Positions 33,011 to 42,565 of a stretch of 64,000 nucleotides of DNA are shown piece after piece. Numbering within the stretch: position 1 is the stretch's first letter; each line of letters begins with the position of its first letter. A program made the position numbers and the translations under genes. The stretch comes from Pseudarthrobacter oxydans (GTDB taxonomy: Bacteria; Actinomycetota; Actinomycetes; Actinomycetales; Micrococcaceae), in assembly GCF_030812335.1 (NCBI RefSeq), contig NZ_JAUSSN010000004.1, forward strand, positions 124,001 through 188,000, written 5' to 3'. The notes below the pieces were generated by a model. The model made no database searches and had not been told where the DNA came from. It was given only the letters and a program-made list of their open reading frames with translations.

Positions 33011-34340
33011 GGCTCTTCAAGGTTTGTGGGGAATTGATTTCGTGTCGTAGCTAAAAAAGGGGCCCGTGGCCCTGCTGGGATGAGTGTGTCTAGCATTCAA
33101 CCAGGAACAGGACCACGAGCCTTGATTGAGCCTACCGGGGCAGCGGCCGACGCTGCCACCAGCATCTTCAACCTGCCCGGCTACACCGTCATCTCGGCCA
33201 CCGTTCTGGAGGACGGCCGGCGCCAGATCATCGTTGAAACGGACCAGCCGCCGGGCTGCCCGAGCTGCGGTGTCGTCGCGACGCGGCGGAAGGAACGGCG
33301 CTTCCAGCGGATCCGCGACATCCCGGTCGCAGGCGCCGTGGAGGTCCTCTGGTCCAAGTACCGCTGGCACTGCGAGGAACCCAAGTGTGCCCGGCTCTCG
33401 TTTTTCGAATCCACCGCCCAGGTCCCGCGCCGGGCCCGGTCCACCGGCCGGCTCCGGGACCACGTCGTTGACGCTGTCATCAATTCCGGCCGGGCCGTGT
33501 CCGAGACTGCCGCGGCGTTCGCGGTGTCCTGGTGGTTGGTCCGTGCCGCATTGACCGAAGCTTGTTTGCTCACGCAGCCCGAGGTGGATGAGCTCAGTCC
33601 GCGGATACTGGGCATCGACGAGCACCGGTTCCGGTCTGTGCGTTACTTCCGGGCCACTGACTCGGCATCTTGGATCCGGCATGAGCCGTGGATGACGACG
33701 ATCGTTGATCTGGACACCGGGCAGGTCCTGGGTGTGGTCGATGGCCGGGACCACAAGGGCGTCGGGGACTGGCTCTTCGCCCGGCCGCTTCAGTGGCGTC
33801 TGGGGGTGCAGGTCGTCGCGATCGACCCGTCGGCTGCGTTCCGGAAAGCGTTGAGGATGTGGCTGCCTCGCACCGCTGTCGCGGTCGATCATTTCCATCT
33901 GGTCTCCCTCGGCAACCAGGCCATGACTGAGGCCAGGCAGAACTTGTCCCAGCGGGTCAAGGGCCGTCGCGGCCGTGGCGTGGACAAGGCCTGGGCTCAT
34001 CGGATGCTGCTCCTGCGGGCCGGCGACGCGCTCTCCGAGAAGGCAGCTCACCGGCTGGCTGAGGTCTTCGCCGCCGACGACCCGACCGGCAAGCTCCAAG
34101 CCGTGTGGAAGGTCAAGGAGCAGCTCAGGGTGCTGCTGCGCACCAACTCCCTGGCCGACGCTGCCGCGGCGAAAGAGGACCTCAAAGTGCTGGTCGAGGA
34201 AGCCGGACGGCCGGAGACAAACAAGCTCTACCGCACGATCTGCCGGTGGTGGAACGAGATCGAAGTCCTCATCGTCACCGGCGCCACCACCGGGAAGGTC
34301 GAAGGCAACAACACCGGCATCAAACACATCAAAGGCAAAT
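33011..34340 (+). mobile_element. Right-truncated ISL3-family insertion sequence
   Basis: The left end begins GGCTCTTCAAGGTTTG at 33011, the usual GGCTCTT start of ISL3-type terminal repeats. The transposase gene follows 69 bases later. The matching right-end repeat is absent: unrelated sequence begins near 34335-34345 and leads into a tyrosine recombinase module. The right border given is approximate. Confidence 0.65.
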
Positions 34341-34411
34341 CAGTTAACCGGCCCTTGATGACCGGACACGCCGTGGATTTCCAGAAACTCCGGGTGCTGT
34401 CGTGCCGGTAG
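33080..34411 (+). pseudogene. ISL3-family transposase, C-terminus replaced
   Basis: A 443-codon frame. The N-terminal zinc-finger region has CPSCG (about 59-63) and a later CEEPKC pair, followed by a helix-turn-helix (GRAVSETAAAFAVSWWLV) and a DDE nuclease domain: GIDEHRFR, VDGRDHKG, then VAIDPSAAFRKAL, AVDHFHLV and KVEGNNTGIKHIK. After KHIK the usual aromatic FRN tail is missing and about 25 unrelated residues (GKSVNRPLMTGHAVDF) run to the stop, so the gene was truncated by the next element. Catalytic residues are present, but function is doubtful. Confidence 0.8.
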
Positions 34412-34434
34412 GAGACTGGAAACAGTCCTGCCGG
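34405..34434. repeat. Palindrome before the recombinase gene
   Basis: CCGGTAGGAGACTG (34405-34418) and CAGTCCTGCCGG (34423-34434) form an imperfect dyad just upstream of the tyrosine recombinase start. It could be a recombination or regulatory site of the incoming element. Confidence 0.5.
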
Positions 34435-34444
34435 AGGAGGACGA

Positions 34445-35489
34445 ATGGGACTGCTGGTTGCCAAGTCAGGAGACGGGCATATTCTTACGGGTGCCGCTGA
34501 CGCCACCGGGGAATTGGTCAACGGATTCCTGGCCCATTTGACGACTAGGACTTTCTCGCCTGCAACGCGCCGGGCGTATGCGTTCGACCTGTTGAACTTC
34601 CTGCGTTTTCTCATGGAGCGACGGCTCGAACTGGCGGATGTCGCCCCGACTGATCTGTTCGATTACCTCGATTGGCAGCAACTGCCGCAGAAGAGCTCCG
34701 GCGGCACCGTCGTCCGGCTCACCTCGCGCACAGGCGCAGCACCGGCGACGATGAACCGGCGGATTGCTGCAGTGCGGAGCCTGTACGACTACGCCGTGAT
34801 AGCCGGTGCTGTGAACGAGAACCCAGTCCCTGCGGCACGGCGTTCTTCAGGTTTCCGTGCCATGCGGCGCGGGCTGCTCGGGCACCTGGGCAAGGGCCGT
34901 GAGCGTGGCGGGGGCAAGCTGGTGCGTGAAGCGAAGAGGCTTCCATTTGCCCTTGATCCCGCGCAGGTGGCCGTTTTTATCGCCGATCTGCTGACCGCCC
35001 GTGATCGTTCGATGGCGCTGTTGATGCTGCTGGGAGGACTGCGCGCGTCAGAGGTACGACTGCTGCCGCTGGCCAACGTTGATTTTGGGCTGCGCAGGGT
35101 CAGGGTTACGGGCAAGGGCGGGAAGGAACGTGTTGTGCCGGTCGACCCGTCATTCTTCACGGAACTGGCGTCCTACCTGTCCGGTCGGCTGCAGTGCCGT
35201 TGAATGCTTTGTGGTGTTGCGCGGACCGACCACCGGCCATGCTTTGACCGAAGCCGGTCTGCGGCGGATCTTCCGCACCCACCGGCTGCGGGCAGGCACT
35301 CCGCTCGTCCGTCCGCACCGGCTGCGCCATACCTATGGAACGGAACTCGCCGCTGCCGGAATCGACCTGCTGGTGCTGCGCGACCTCATGGGCCACGCCA
35401 GTCCGGAGACGACCGCCGGCTATGTCCATCTGTCGGCAACAACTCTGGCCGAGGAGTACGCGGCCGCCAGATCACGATTGGAGTCATGA
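34445..35489 (+). pseudogene. Tyrosine recombinase, frameshifted
   Basis: Two overlapping frames together make one phage-integrase-type recombinase of about 347 codons. The first (34445-35203) has the N-terminal core-binding domain (FLAHLTTRTFSPATRRAYAFDL) and the first catalytic arginine in GGLRASEVRLLPL. It stops at 35201-35203. The second frame, in phase from about 35170, supplies HRLRHTYGTELAAAG and LMGHASPETTAGYVH, with the catalytic tyrosine. The shift lies between about 35165 and 35200. An AGGAGG box lies just upstream of the start. Its stop overlaps the start of a second recombinase fragment, as in recombinase-in-tandem elements. Confidence 0.8.
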
Positions 35490-35635
35490 TGTCTACTGTC
35501 ACAAAACCCCTCCTCTCCCCGGCGCCCGGTGGGTCGGATCTGTGCGAGGACTACTTCCGGTTCGTCGCGGAACTTTCCTGCGGTCCGCAGGCCGGAAACG
35601 GACTACGCCGCTGCGCCAGTCTCAGACCGCCCTAA
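35486..35635 (+). pseudogene. N-terminal fragment of a second recombinase-element gene
   Basis: A 49-codon frame that starts at ATG 35486 within the stop of the first recombinase gene (ATGA overlap). The first 35 residues (GGSDLCEDYFRFVAELSCGPQ) could be the start of the next gene in a multi-recombinase element, after which the sequence breaks off into unrelated DNA. Both tandem coupling and early loss support a deleted element remnant. Confidence 0.45.
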
Positions 35636-35880
35636 CCACGCTCATCTGCGAAGGGCCAGAAAACCGATTCCGACAACGACTCTGGCTCCTGGCTTGAAAA
35701 CACCGGCTGCCCCCTTTCAACCACCAGAACAATCTATCGGAGACGTTGAACGGCCGCCCAACCAGCGACGACAGGCCCCGCCAGCAAGCCCAAAACCAGC
35801 AAAATCAAACCGGACGAGGTTTAGACCCTCACCTGTTCGCCAACCCTTCCATCAAGAGAAATCCGGGCTAGACCATATGT
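35636..35880. other. Intergenic right border of the mobile-element remnants
   Basis: About 245 bases between the last recombinase remnant and the end of the polymerase-like gene. No frame, inverted repeat or direct repeat matching the left border was recognised. Confidence 0.4.
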
Positions 35881-37197
35881 TCAGGAAGTGACTGCACGAG
35901 GCTCAGTCGTCGCAGTTGCTAGCGGCCGACCTCGGTTCCCAACCCGCAGTTGCTGCTGATAACAGAAAGCGGCAAAAAACAACCAGAGGCAAAGGATGTC
36001 GCCCATCATGCCCCAGCCGGTAAGTGCGACCAGCGCTATCCCCGGCAGGGCCGACACGTACGCTCGGGCGAAATCGCCTGTCTTTGTATCGTCACGCCGC
36101 TGGCGCCACGCAAGGAGAAATACGATCAGCAATGGGAGGAAGAGCAATACCGCACCGAGAATTCCAATTTCGACTGATGCAAGCAATGCGGAATTGTGCA
36201 CCGGCCACCCTTGGGCGGTGAGCGCGTCCGTGGGACCAGCGGTCGTGATGTACGTGTTTGGTCCTGTACCAGCAACCGGATTGGCTGGAATCAGCGCCAT
36301 TGCGACTTCATTAAAGTGCTGTCGAGTCGACCCCTCAGGGTCTTCTTCGAATCTCGCAGCCCAAACTCCAGCCGAAGCAAAGGCAATGGTTGCCATCGCC
36401 AAAGGGATCGCGACTTTACTTGCCACGGCACGACCGCGTGGCAGCAGCAGCGTCCAAAGCAGGATCATGACGACAGCCGAGAAGAAGTTGGCTCTCCCTC
36501 CGGACAACACGAGCATGGGGAACGACATGGCTACTACCGCCCACGCGGCCACACGCGCCGGGCGGTCGATCGATCTGGTAAAGGGCAGGCACACCATAAG
36601 AAAAAGCAGGAGCACTTTGCCTAGAGCGGTCGGATGACTGAAAGATCCATTCACCCGGCTCCCAACCAATTCGGAAGTCGCGGCATTTGTTGGAAATAGC
36701 GGCAGGCCGGCGAATTGAAGAACCGAAATCACGAGCTGCACGAGCACCGTTGCGAGTACCCAATAAAGGAACTGCTTACCTGACTTTCCGTCTCTTCCAA
36801 CGCAGGAAGCAGCATATGCCCCAGCGACCCACGCCGCAGCGGCTGTTAGAAAATGGACCATTCCGGCCTGGACTTCGTCCGTTTGCAACCACACGAACGC
36901 GTAGCAAAATGAGAGGAAAATGACAAAAGGAAGAATCAGCCGATTTGCTCCGGAGAGTCTGCCTGCGAATACTGCGAAAACTAGAATAATCGCAATTCCC
37001 GCGGTATAGGTCATGATCCTGGGTTCTGAACTCGAGATTCCACTCCGAGTCATATCTGCGAGCGATCCCCCGTACAGAACTCTCGGAAGAAAGCACATCG
37101 TCGACATCGCAATCGCCATAATGGTATTGACGCGGCCTGCGACCGAATAGAAGATATATAACCCAGCCGCAGCAAGTAGGAGAATGACAATTATCAT
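35881..37197 (-). CDS. O-antigen ligase/polymerase-like membrane protein (Wzy candidate)
   Basis: A 438-residue protein with about ten to twelve hydrophobic segments and one large external loop. SGGRANFFSAVVM (about 250) and, after the loop, PVHNSALLASVEIGILGAVLLFLPLL match the Wzy_C/O-antigen-ligase pattern, with the conserved arginine and histidine. It would polymerise or ligate the lipid-linked repeat units. It is the last gene of a minus-strand set that starts with the glycosyltransferase at 40718. Base composition is AT-richer than the window average. Confidence 0.8.
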   Translation of the reverse strand: MIIVILLLAAAGLYIFYSVAGRVNTIMAIAMSTMCFLPRVLYGGSLADMTRSGISSSEPRIMTYTAGIAIILVFAVFAGRLSGANRLILPFVIFLSFCYAFVWLQTDEVQAGMVHFLTAAAAWVAGAYAASCVGRDGKSGKQFLYWVLATVLVQLVISVLQFAGLPLFPTNAATSELVGSRVNGSFSHPTALGKVLLLFLMVCLPFTRSIDRPARVAAWAVVAMSFPMLVLSGGRANFFSAVVMILLWTLLLPRGRAVASKVAIPLAMATIAFASAGVWAARFEEDPEGSTRQHFNEVAMALIPANPVAGTGPNTYITTAGPTDALTAQGWPVHNSALLASVEIGILGAVLLFLPLLIVFLLAWRQRRDDTKTGDFARAYVSALPGIALVALTGWGMMGDILCLWLFFAAFCYQQQLRVGNRGRPLATATTEPRAVTS

Positions 37198-37281
37198 CGA
37201 TGCAGAGCCTTTCAGGATTACGTTCGGTCGGGATTCGGCCCCCGGGGCCTGTATGAAGTGCCCAGATCTACTGGAGGACGT

Positions 37282-38334
37282 CTAGAATCCCGAACGTCCC
37301 AATAGTTCCGCCACGCTGTCCATAAAGCTCGTCTCGCTGAACCTCGATTGCACGGCTCTCGCGGGCGCCACTTTCACAGTTGCCTTTCCGCCCTTCATGA
37401 GGTCATTAACGTCCCCGATATACTCCCAAAAGGACGGGTTAAACCCACTACGCACGTGCTCGGTTCCGAAGACAGGGACGCCGTGCACCATCGCTTCGAG
37501 GGCTTTTACCTTAATGCCGCCGCCATGATCGATGGGAACTATTACTGCGTCCACGGAGGCGTAGAAATCGGCTACATCGTCCACTGGGCCAAGTACCGTG
37601 GCCATGCTGGTCCACGTCTTGACAACCTCCGAACCATAGCCCGCGACAACCAACTCCATGCCCATTGGCGCCAATCGATCGGCGTATTGCGACAGGAACT
37701 TCTTAAGAGACACGATGTTGGGTGCATAATTCATGTTTCCGAGAAAACCGATTCGACGAGGCAGTGTTGGCGGCTGACGCCTGACTTCCGGACCAGGGCG
37801 CTGGGGCCACTCAACGGGAGTAGGTAACCAAGCGGAGGGCACGTCATGGCCGCGCGACATGGATAAAAAGTCATCGTGTCCCGCAAACGCGTTCCCAGCA
37901 GGCTTGAGCGGAAGCCTGGACTCCAGCACCTTCCACCAAGAGGATTGCGCAAGTCCCCCCGCCCGCATCGAACGCGAAGAGTGAGCCATCGTTTGAGCGT
38001 TTACACTCCACAAGTCCATCCAGTCAAAGAGCAGGGTGGACTGTGGATGACTTCTGGCCGCGGAGGCAAAAACGGACGGAACGGTGATCACGTTGAGCTC
38101 GGAAGCCGGCAGCTTTGGCAGTCTGCCTTGAAGCGGCATCGGGATTATCTGTTTCTTGAGGCTGCGAAGCGGTCCCTGATTGCCCTCGCCTGCATCCACC
38201 TTCCGCAGTGGGTGAATCGTCGATTCGTAGCCCAGGTCAGTGAGAGCCTTGTGCCAGGCCAACGCGCGAAGCCCTCCCCCATCTCGAGGCATCTCCGATT
38301 GGCCATACCAGTACACAATGTTAGCTCGGCGCAT
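37282..38334 (-). CDS. Glycosyltransferase (GT-B fold)
   Basis: A 350-residue cytosolic glycosyltransferase. A GT-B layout is suggested by the N-terminal region (IVYWYGQSEMPRDGGGLRALAW) and a C-terminal nucleotide-sugar-binding region with RIGFLGNMNYAPN, ADFYASVDAVIVPIDHGGGIKVKALEAMVHGVPVFGT. The latter is the E-x7-E-like segment of GT4 enzymes with an SVDAVIVP start. Donor and acceptor are unknown. It begins 10 bases after the stop of the next glycosyltransferase gene, so it belongs to the same operon. Confidence 0.82.
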   Translation of the reverse strand: MRRANIVYWYGQSEMPRDGGGLRALAWHKALTDLGYESTIHPLRKVDAGEGNQGPLRSLKKQIIPMPLQGRLPKLPASELNVITVPSVFASAARSHPQSTLLFDWMDLWSVNAQTMAHSSRSMRAGGLAQSSWWKVLESRLPLKPAGNAFAGHDDFLSMSRGHDVPSAWLPTPVEWPQRPGPEVRRQPPTLPRRIGFLGNMNYAPNIVSLKKFLSQYADRLAPMGMELVVAGYGSEVVKTWTSMATVLGPVDDVADFYASVDAVIVPIDHGGGIKVKALEAMVHGVPVFGTEHVRSGFNPSFWEYIGDVNDLMKGGKATVKVAPARAVQSRFSETSFMDSVAELLGRSGF

Positions 38335-38344
38335 CTGCCCTACC

Positions 38345-39484
38345 TTAGCTTTCGGTCCGTATCGTGTCCCAAAGCTGGCGAAAGCGTCTCCGATAAGCTC
38401 CTATTGAGAACTTCTCTTCGTAACTGAGACGAGCATTTCTCCCCATTTCCTCGGCCATGGCACTATCCAGCGATTTTAGGACCGTGGCTAGATCGGAAGC
38501 GTTACCTATGGGAAATAACCAGCCATCGGTTCCGTTAGTGACAACATCCAAGACGCCGCCGGCGTCGCTGGCAATGACTGCACGCCCACGAGCGAACGCT
38601 TCAAGCAAAACGAGCCCGAAGGGTTCGGGTTTGTCGGATGGGAGGATGAGGAAATCAGCGGCATCGATATGAGCTGAAATGTCATCTACTTCGCCGATCA
38701 CGGATACGCATTTGTTGTGCTTCAGCCCGCTCACGAGACGCGGAACATCGATTCCAATCCCCATGGAAGGCGGACCCCCTAGTATGACCAGGTTGCCGGG
38801 GCACTCCTCTTCATCCCATGAGGAAAGAAGTGAACCATGCCCCTTCCAAGCATTCCACCGACTCGCAACTACGAAACTGAGTTGTCCGCCATTGGACGGG
38901 ACTGAAACTCTTTCCATTTCTGACTCACTGTGTGCGTTCAGAAGGATTTCTGCCCGGGCATGCAAGTTGACAGGCAGGGAATCCCGAGTCGCAGTGGAGA
39001 TACACAGTATTCGGTGTGCACCACGGGCGAGCAGACCTAAGACCGTGGCCTCACGGGGCGACCATATTTCCTGTACGTGCAGGACGACTCGCTTTACCCC
39101 GACGGCACGCGCCAAGACCAAACAAATCACCATGGCAGATGTCGTACAGTAAACGACTTCCGGACGGGTGCGTTTCAGCATCCGAGAGGTCTTCCAAAGG
39201 CGGACCAACAGAGGCCACACACCTGAGGGCGACAGATATTTACGACGGAGCACGGGCACTGGGCTAGATGCATTCCAAATACCGCGCGTGTCGAGTTCGC
39301 TACTCAGACGGTGCTGCCCATCGGGTAGGTCATCTGGCAACCAAACGGCGGCACTTTTCAGGTCTTCCTCAGGAAGGCTGCTGAGGACTTCGAGCAAAAT
39401 CTTGTCAGCACCGTACATCTCGTTGGATGAATGGATGAAAACAATCTTCCGCGCAGACGTTTCGGTCTCAGAAGTCAACGGCAA
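38345..39484 (-). CDS. Glycosyltransferase family 4
   Basis: A 379-residue GT-B enzyme. The N-terminal acceptor domain starts KIVFIHSSNEMYGADKILLEVL, with the glycine-containing GADK loop, and the C-terminal donor domain has LSFVVASRWNAWKGHGSLL, DAADFLILPSDKPEPFGLVLLEAFARGRAVIASDAGGV (the E-x7-E motif) and a final helix. It acts on the inner membrane face during repeat-unit assembly. It lies 112 bases downstream of the glycosyltransferase at 39597-40718. Donor and acceptor cannot be inferred. Confidence 0.87.
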   Translation of the reverse strand: MPLTSETETSARKIVFIHSSNEMYGADKILLEVLSSLPEEDLKSAAVWLPDDLPDGQHRLSSELDTRGIWNASSPVPVLRRKYLSPSGVWPLLVRLWKTSRMLKRTRPEVVYCTTSAMVICLVLARAVGVKRVVLHVQEIWSPREATVLGLLARGAHRILCISTATRDSLPVNLHARAEILLNAHSESEMERVSVPSNGGQLSFVVASRWNAWKGHGSLLSSWDEEECPGNLVILGGPPSMGIGIDVPRLVSGLKHNKCVSVIGEVDDISAHIDAADFLILPSDKPEPFGLVLLEAFARGRAVIASDAGGVLDVVTNGTDGWLFPIGNASDLATVLKSLDSAMAEEMGRNARLSYEEKFSIGAYRRRFRQLWDTIRTES

Positions 39485-39596
39485 CTCAGCGTCCTCTTTG
39501 GCAACCGGGCGGCGACCTGGTCATCGCTCAGGCCGCGTGGGACAACACCGCCATCTAACATGATTACACGCTCCCGAAGGATATTGCTGGATAGCT

Positions 39597-40718
39597 TCAC
39601 GGGATTACCTTACTGAGCGGGAGACCTGCGGTCTGCCGGCTTAGCGCCTCGTCGTAGGATGCACACACGGACTCCCATGTGTAGCCCTCCTGAAGTCGCA
39701 GAAGTGAGACTTGCCTTAGCCGGTTTTGTTCCTCGGCGGACTCCATCACAGCACGAAGTGAGTCCTCGATGCTCCGTGCATCAGGTTGGCAGAACCGACC
39801 CTGCGGACCCAGCACTTCGCGGTTGTACACCGTGTCCCGGGCAACGGTTGGCGCTCCGTTAGCCATAGCTTGGACTAGCGCTGGATTCGTTCCTCCTACA
39901 CTGTGTCCATGAAAGTAAGCCCCGCAGTTCTTCCAGAGGGATAACAGACGCTGGTCATCAGCCACGTGCCCCAACCAGTGCACATTGGCACTATCAGCGA
40001 CCAACCGGTCCACATCATCCTCCAGCTGGCCGCCGTAACCCGAGGATCCCACGATGACCACTTGGTAGTCGGCGGAAAGTCCCCTAACAGCCTCTAAGAA
40101 CTCCGGGATTGTGTTTTCCGGTACGAATCGAGCAACCGCGAGAATGTAGCGATTTTTGGGAAAACACTCATCGCCAGTAGCGACTACACTCGCATCGCCG
40201 CCGTAGGGAATGAAGATAGAGGATCGCGAGAACTCAGCTTGCCATCTGCGAGCGATTTCTTTCGAATCTGCAACGAGGACTGTACCGAATCGCGCCGTGA
40301 GCCTGGCGCCCCACTTAAAGACGAGCTTCGCGAATCGACCCCATTTGGCGCGCTCCCATTCGATACCGTCGACGTTCACCACGGTCGGTATCCCTCGCAT
40401 GGCCAAGATGGGCAGCCAGAAACCATTGGCCACGTTCATTACCAAAGCGACGTCAGGCTTGCTCCAAGCCGCATGTAAACAGGCCGTCAGTCCGTATGAC
40501 AGCGTACTGAGCGACTTGTTCTCGATTCCGCCGGTCGTCACGACTTTGACTCGCAGATCACGGTTCGGATCCCCCGCGGTGGGCGATGAGCGGCCGTACA
40601 CGGTTACGTCCCAATCGTGCTCAACGAGATACGGAGCTAACTTTCGAACGGCAGTCTCGAATCCTCCGTAGAAGCTCGGATACCCTCGGGTTCCAATGAT
40701 CGCAACAGACCGATTCAT
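39597..40718 (-). CDS. Glycosyltransferase with DUF1972-type N-terminus
   Basis: A 373-residue GT-B enzyme. The N-terminal IIGTRGYPSFYGGFETAVRKLAPYL and MNVANGFWLPILAMRGIPTVVNVDGIEWERAKWG are characteristic of DUF1972 rhamnosyl/sugar transferases; the C-terminal GT1 domain has HWLGHVADDQRLLSLWKNCGAYFHGHSVGGTNPALVQAMANGAPTVA. The ATG at 40718 has GGGGGAG 5 bases upstream; a longer frame to 40820 extends into the divergent promoter. These enzymes often add the second sugar of the repeat unit after the initiating phosphosugar transfer, which fits the divergent WcaJ-type gene. Confidence 0.87.
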   Translation of the reverse strand: MNRSVAIIGTRGYPSFYGGFETAVRKLAPYLVEHDWDVTVYGRSSPTAGDPNRDLRVKVVTTGGIENKSLSTLSYGLTACLHAAWSKPDVALVMNVANGFWLPILAMRGIPTVVNVDGIEWERAKWGRFAKLVFKWGARLTARFGTVLVADSKEIARRWQAEFSRSSIFIPYGGDASVVATGDECFPKNRYILAVARFVPENTIPEFLEAVRGLSADYQVVIVGSSGYGGQLEDDVDRLVADSANVHWLGHVADDQRLLSLWKNCGAYFHGHSVGGTNPALVQAMANGAPTVARDTVYNREVLGPQGRFCQPDARSIEDSLRAVMESAEEQNRLRQVSLLRLQEGYTWESVCASYDEALSRQTAGLPLSKVIP

Positions 40719-41048
40719 GAACGCTCCCCCAATTTTGACACTTCCTTCAGGCCCCGACACAGTGCCAGCGTCAAGATTATCATCCGCAATTCGGACCTCT
40801 GAACCGTGATAATCATCCACGTGGTGCCGTGTTCTGTCTTAGGGGCTACTCCCTGCTCCGTTGTTACGCGGGTCGTGGCGAAAGTGGCTGCGCAGCCAAC
40901 ACAGATACGGCAAAGAACGGGTCCTGCGCAGACCGTCGCTGCGAGTGCCGTCCATAATCGCAAGATTACGAAGGATTCGCCGACCGACTGTATCCTTTCG
41001 ACATGGATCTCCCCTAGAGCGGAGTTGCTAACTTTTGGGGGATGTTGA
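40719..41048. promoter_or_regulatory. Divergent promoter region of the polysaccharide operons
   Basis: About 330 gene-free bases between a minus-strand glycosyltransferase operon and a plus-strand operon starting with the initiating transferase. Both promoters must lie here. A 40-base stretch at 40980-41040 contains TATCCTTTCGACATGG and a GGGGGA ribosome site, but no -10/-35 pair can be assigned with confidence. Confidence 0.55.
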
Positions 41049-42485
41049 TTGAGCGCCGTGTCGGATTGGCGGGTAAGTACTTCGCGAACGCTGCGTTTTG
41101 TGGATGCCTTCGTTGTGATTTGGGCCGTTTCGGGCGCATACGTAATTAGGTTCGGCGTAGACCCAAGCTCCGTTGTGTCCGGAGACGAGTCGAACTACCT
41201 TTGGTTTTCGGCGGGATTATGTGTTGCTTGGTGGCTGATGCTCGAGGCTTGGAACAGCAGGAATAGCAGGATCTTGGGATCTGGACCTGATGAATACAAG
41301 CGAGTGGCCGCAGCTTCCCTCTGGCTTTTTGGCCTCGTAGCCATCTTCTCCTACGTATTCAGAGTCGAAACAGCGCGAGGGTATGTGGGAATTGCACTGC
41401 CGGTCGGGCTACTTGGACTCATTATGGGCCGCTGGCTTCTCAGGCAACACCTCAGCGTGAACCGCCAAAGCGGCTCAAGCATGTCCCGACTGATGCTGTT
41501 GGGTGGTCCTAGCGCGGTTGCGCACTTGGCATCCAGCCTCGTCGCGGCCAAGCACGCGGGATACCTTCCCATTGCGGCTTATACACCGGGGGTCCAGGAA
41601 GTGCTCTCAACGGAACCCGAATCCGGTCTCCCTGTACTAGGCCACAAACCAGAAGCACATGCGATCTTGGAGGCCATTGATCTTTGCAAAGCCGATGCAG
41701 TCGCGGTTTCAGCCGGAGTTCAGTTGCATCCCCAAACTCTTCGGCACCTTGGGTGGGAGCTAGCGGCGCGGAACGTTGGCCTCATCATGGCACCCGCGCT
41801 CACTGACATTGCAGGACCCCGTATTCACACTCAGCAGGTGGCTGGCCTTCCGCTGATTCACGTCACCACGCCAGCGCTTGATGGTGGGCAGCGAGTAGCC
41901 AAAAGGCTGTTCGATGTCGTAGTTTCAGGAGCCATCATCGTCCTCGCATCTCCCCTCCTTCTCATCATTGCGTTGGTGCTCAAGCTGACCGATCCCGGTC
42001 CTGTGCTCTTCAAGCAGGAACGAGTCGGCATCGAGGGGACACATTTCGGGATGCTCAAATTCCGCTCGATGGTTGTGGACGCCGAGCGACGACTCGCTGA
42101 GCTGGAACATCGTAACGAGGGTAATGGGCTCCTCTTTAAAATGAAGAACGATCCCCGGATCACGCCGGTGGGAAGATTTCTTCGGAAGTACAGCCTCGAC
42201 GAGCTACCCCAACTATTCAACATATTTGCCGGATCTATGAGCCTCGTTGGCCCACGGCCGCCACTCCCTCGAGAAGTCGCAGCCTATGAGAAAGATGTCC
42301 GGCGAAGGCTACTCGTAAAACCCGGTCTGACCGGACTCTGGCAGGTTAGCGGACGATCGAATCTGTCATGGCAAGACTCAGTCCGACTCGACCTTTACTA
42401 CGTGGAGAACTGGTCACTGGCTGGAGACCTAGTAATCATCCTGAAGACTGCTCGCGCGGTCTTTGGTAGCTCGGGCGCCTACTAG
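41049..42485 (+). CDS. Initiating sugar-phosphate transferase (WcaJ/PHPT type)
   Basis: A 478-residue membrane enzyme that transfers a sugar-1-phosphate from a nucleotide sugar to undecaprenyl phosphate, the first step of the repeat unit. Four N-terminal transmembrane segments (about 15-125) precede a soluble middle region; a fifth hydrophobic hairpin (about 288-310) leads into the catalytic domain: KRLFDVVVSGAIIVL, GPVLFKQERVGIEGTHFGMLKFRSM, YSLDELPQLFNIFAGSMSLVGPRPP and KPGLTGLWQVSGRSNLSW. The TTG start has GGGGGA 7 bases upstream; a GTG nine bases later is an alternative. It leads a plus-strand group with the DUF4012 and LAXTG genes. Confidence 0.92.
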   Translation: MSAVSDWRVSTSRTLRFVDAFVVIWAVSGAYVIRFGVDPSSVVSGDESNYLWFSAGLCVAWWLMLEAWNSRNSRILGSGPDEYKRVAAASLWLFGLVAIFSYVFRVETARGYVGIALPVGLLGLIMGRWLLRQHLSVNRQSGSSMSRLMLLGGPSAVAHLASSLVAAKHAGYLPIAAYTPGVQEVLSTEPESGLPVLGHKPEAHAILEAIDLCKADAVAVSAGVQLHPQTLRHLGWELAARNVGLIMAPALTDIAGPRIHTQQVAGLPLIHVTTPALDGGQRVAKRLFDVVVSGAIIVLASPLLLIIALVLKLTDPGPVLFKQERVGIEGTHFGMLKFRSMVVDAERRLAELEHRNEGNGLLFKMKNDPRITPVGRFLRKYSLDELPQLFNIFAGSMSLVGPRPPLPREVAAYEKDVRRRLLVKPGLTGLWQVSGRSNLSWQDSVRLDLYYVENWSLAGDLVIILKTARAVFGSSGAY

Positions 42486-42565
42486 GCGCTCCAACGGCGT
42501 TCGGACCCAGCCCTCGGCAAGGTTCGTGACCAAATACCCCTAGAGGGGAAGGGAAAACCCGCTTC

